Assembly (NCBI GenBank): GCA_030607345.1
Contig: JAUWKC010000102.1
Location: 1-6,473, forward strand
Direction of reading: 5' to 3'
DNA: 6,473 bases
From: Planctomycetota bacterium
GTDB lineage: Bacteria; Planctomycetota; Phycisphaerae; Sedimentisphaerales; SG8-4
Positions 5,553 through 6,473 of the stretch are shown here, piece by piece (position 1 is the first letter of the stretch; every line of letters starts with the position of its first letter). A model generated the notes under the pieces. That model was not told the DNA's origin, ran no database searches, and worked only from the letters and a program-made list of their open reading frames with translations. A program made the translations under genes and the position numbers.

Positions 5553-6473
5553 TCATTCACTTGCTTCTCCCGGCGCCATAAAACGACATCTAAGAACAAT
5601 GAACAAGAAGACGGAAACAAAGCCAAGTGCACTGCCATAAATAAAAGTCGCACTCGGAGCAACGTTTTGCCATAAGAACCCCGCTATGAGACTCGCCGGC
5701 AGCGCCATCAAGCCTATTGTAGTGTGAAACGTCCCCAAAGCCGTAGCCTTTAACTGCCGGGCCGACAAATCAGATACAAAGGCCCGTTGGTTTCCGTCAA
5801 CCGCTGCATAGGCTATACCGTAAACGGCAAACAGAACTATAAAAGCCGGCAGGGACGTGAGAAAGGCAAAACCAAGCGAGGTCAATGAAAACAGCAGATA
5901 ACCAAGAATAAGAACCTTCTCCCTTCCGATTCTGTCTGCCAGAGCGCCAAGGGGGACAGCAAGGCCGGCATAAAAAACGCCGAAAAGAATATATAAAAGA
6001 ATCGGGACCGCAATTGATAACTCACCCGTAAAGAACTGCTGCACCCTGATTATGAAGAACATATAACTGAAATTCCCCAGGGCAAAGACCCCGGAAATCA
6101 GAATAAATAACCTCAGAGAGCCGGGAAGGTTTTTGAGGCCTATCTTGAGCGTTATATCCTGTGGCTCTCTTTTGGCTTCCTTTACAAAACGCAGTGGAAT
6201 TAACGAAGAAAATGCGACGACCCCGGCAATGAGTATAATCAGCTTAAAACCAAAATAGAATAAAAACGACAACCGAGCCCAATATCGCCCCACAGGTATC
6301 CATCGCCCTGTGAATTCCGAATCCCTTGCCCCTCTCTGCTGCCATGGAATCTGCAATAATTGCATCTCTGGCGGCCGTTCTCATGCCCTTGCCGACTCTT
6401 TCCAGACCAGCGAATACAAGAACTTGCAGCCACGTCCTCGACAGGGCCAGCAATAACTTAAAAAACGCCGAAG
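5553..6473 (-). pseudogene. MFS transporter, cut by the window edge and frameshifted
   Basis: This is an inner-membrane major facilitator superfamily transporter with unknown substrate. The gene enters from the right edge in one frame (ending SVVVFILFWF) and meets TAA at 6244-6246. It continues in the next frame from KLIILIAGVVAF to the true stop at 5553. The first part has GLERVGKGMRTAARDAIIAD and GIHRAMDTCGAILG, typical of the loop and helices in the first half. The second part has about seven further membrane segments, the repeated motif A (LADRIGREKVL), GNQRAFVSDLSA, and a LPASLIAGFLW helix. Dropping one T from TTTT (6246-6249) joins the frames smoothly as FWF-KLIIL, although homologues I recall have a few more residues here. 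The rest of the sequence looks well conserved, so a recent mutation, a sequencing error or +1 recoding are all possible. The start lies outside the window. No terminator follows the stop. Confidence 0.85.

Overview
This 6.5 kb bacterial window has five protein-coding loci: one on the plus strand and four on the minus strand. Two larger non-coding gaps also carry signals. A bacterial host is suggested by a lipoprotein signal peptide, sigma70-like boxes, a Shine-Dalgarno site, an RsbU/SpoIIE-type phosphatase and a YggS/PROSC protein. A bacterium carrying a DUF4056-like lipoprotein and an archaeal-type topoisomerase VI A subunit would fit the Planctomycetota or a related deep lineage. That placement is inference only; no rRNA or other marker is present.

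Layout from left to right. A plus-strand promoter-like pair (59-87) precedes a predicted lipoprotein (146-1300) that looks like a DUF4056 protein. It converges, with an 11-bp gap, on a minus-strand PP2C/SpoIIE-family serine phosphatase (1312-2640) that has a receiver-like N-terminal region. About 480 bp upstream of the phosphatase start holds no convincing gene. It does hold a sigma54-like site, an inverted repeat and a GC-rich block able to fold into stem-loops. Next come yggS (3117-3839) and the topoisomerase VI A subunit (3945-5039), both on the minus strand, in the order top6A then yggS, 105 bp apart.

The gap from 5040 to 5552 is the most unusual part. A near-consensus plus-strand promoter (TTGCAA, 17 bp, TATAAT) is followed about 190 nt later by a strong intrinsic terminator, with no credible reading frame between them. 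This predicts a stand-alone small RNA, transcribed away from the minus-strand genes on either side. Part of the terminator stem can also form a competing hairpin, so the 3' end could switch between two folds.

The right end is a major facilitator superfamily transporter on the minus strand. It is cut by the window edge and split by a +1 frame change at a TTTTAA site (6244-6249).

No single pathway links these genes. The phosphatase probably acts in a partner-switching or stress-signalling circuit, YggS in pyridoxal phosphate homeostasis, and Top6A in type IIB topoisomerase activity with a B subunit that is not in the window. No tRNA, rRNA, CRISPR array, insertion sequence or phage gene was seen.
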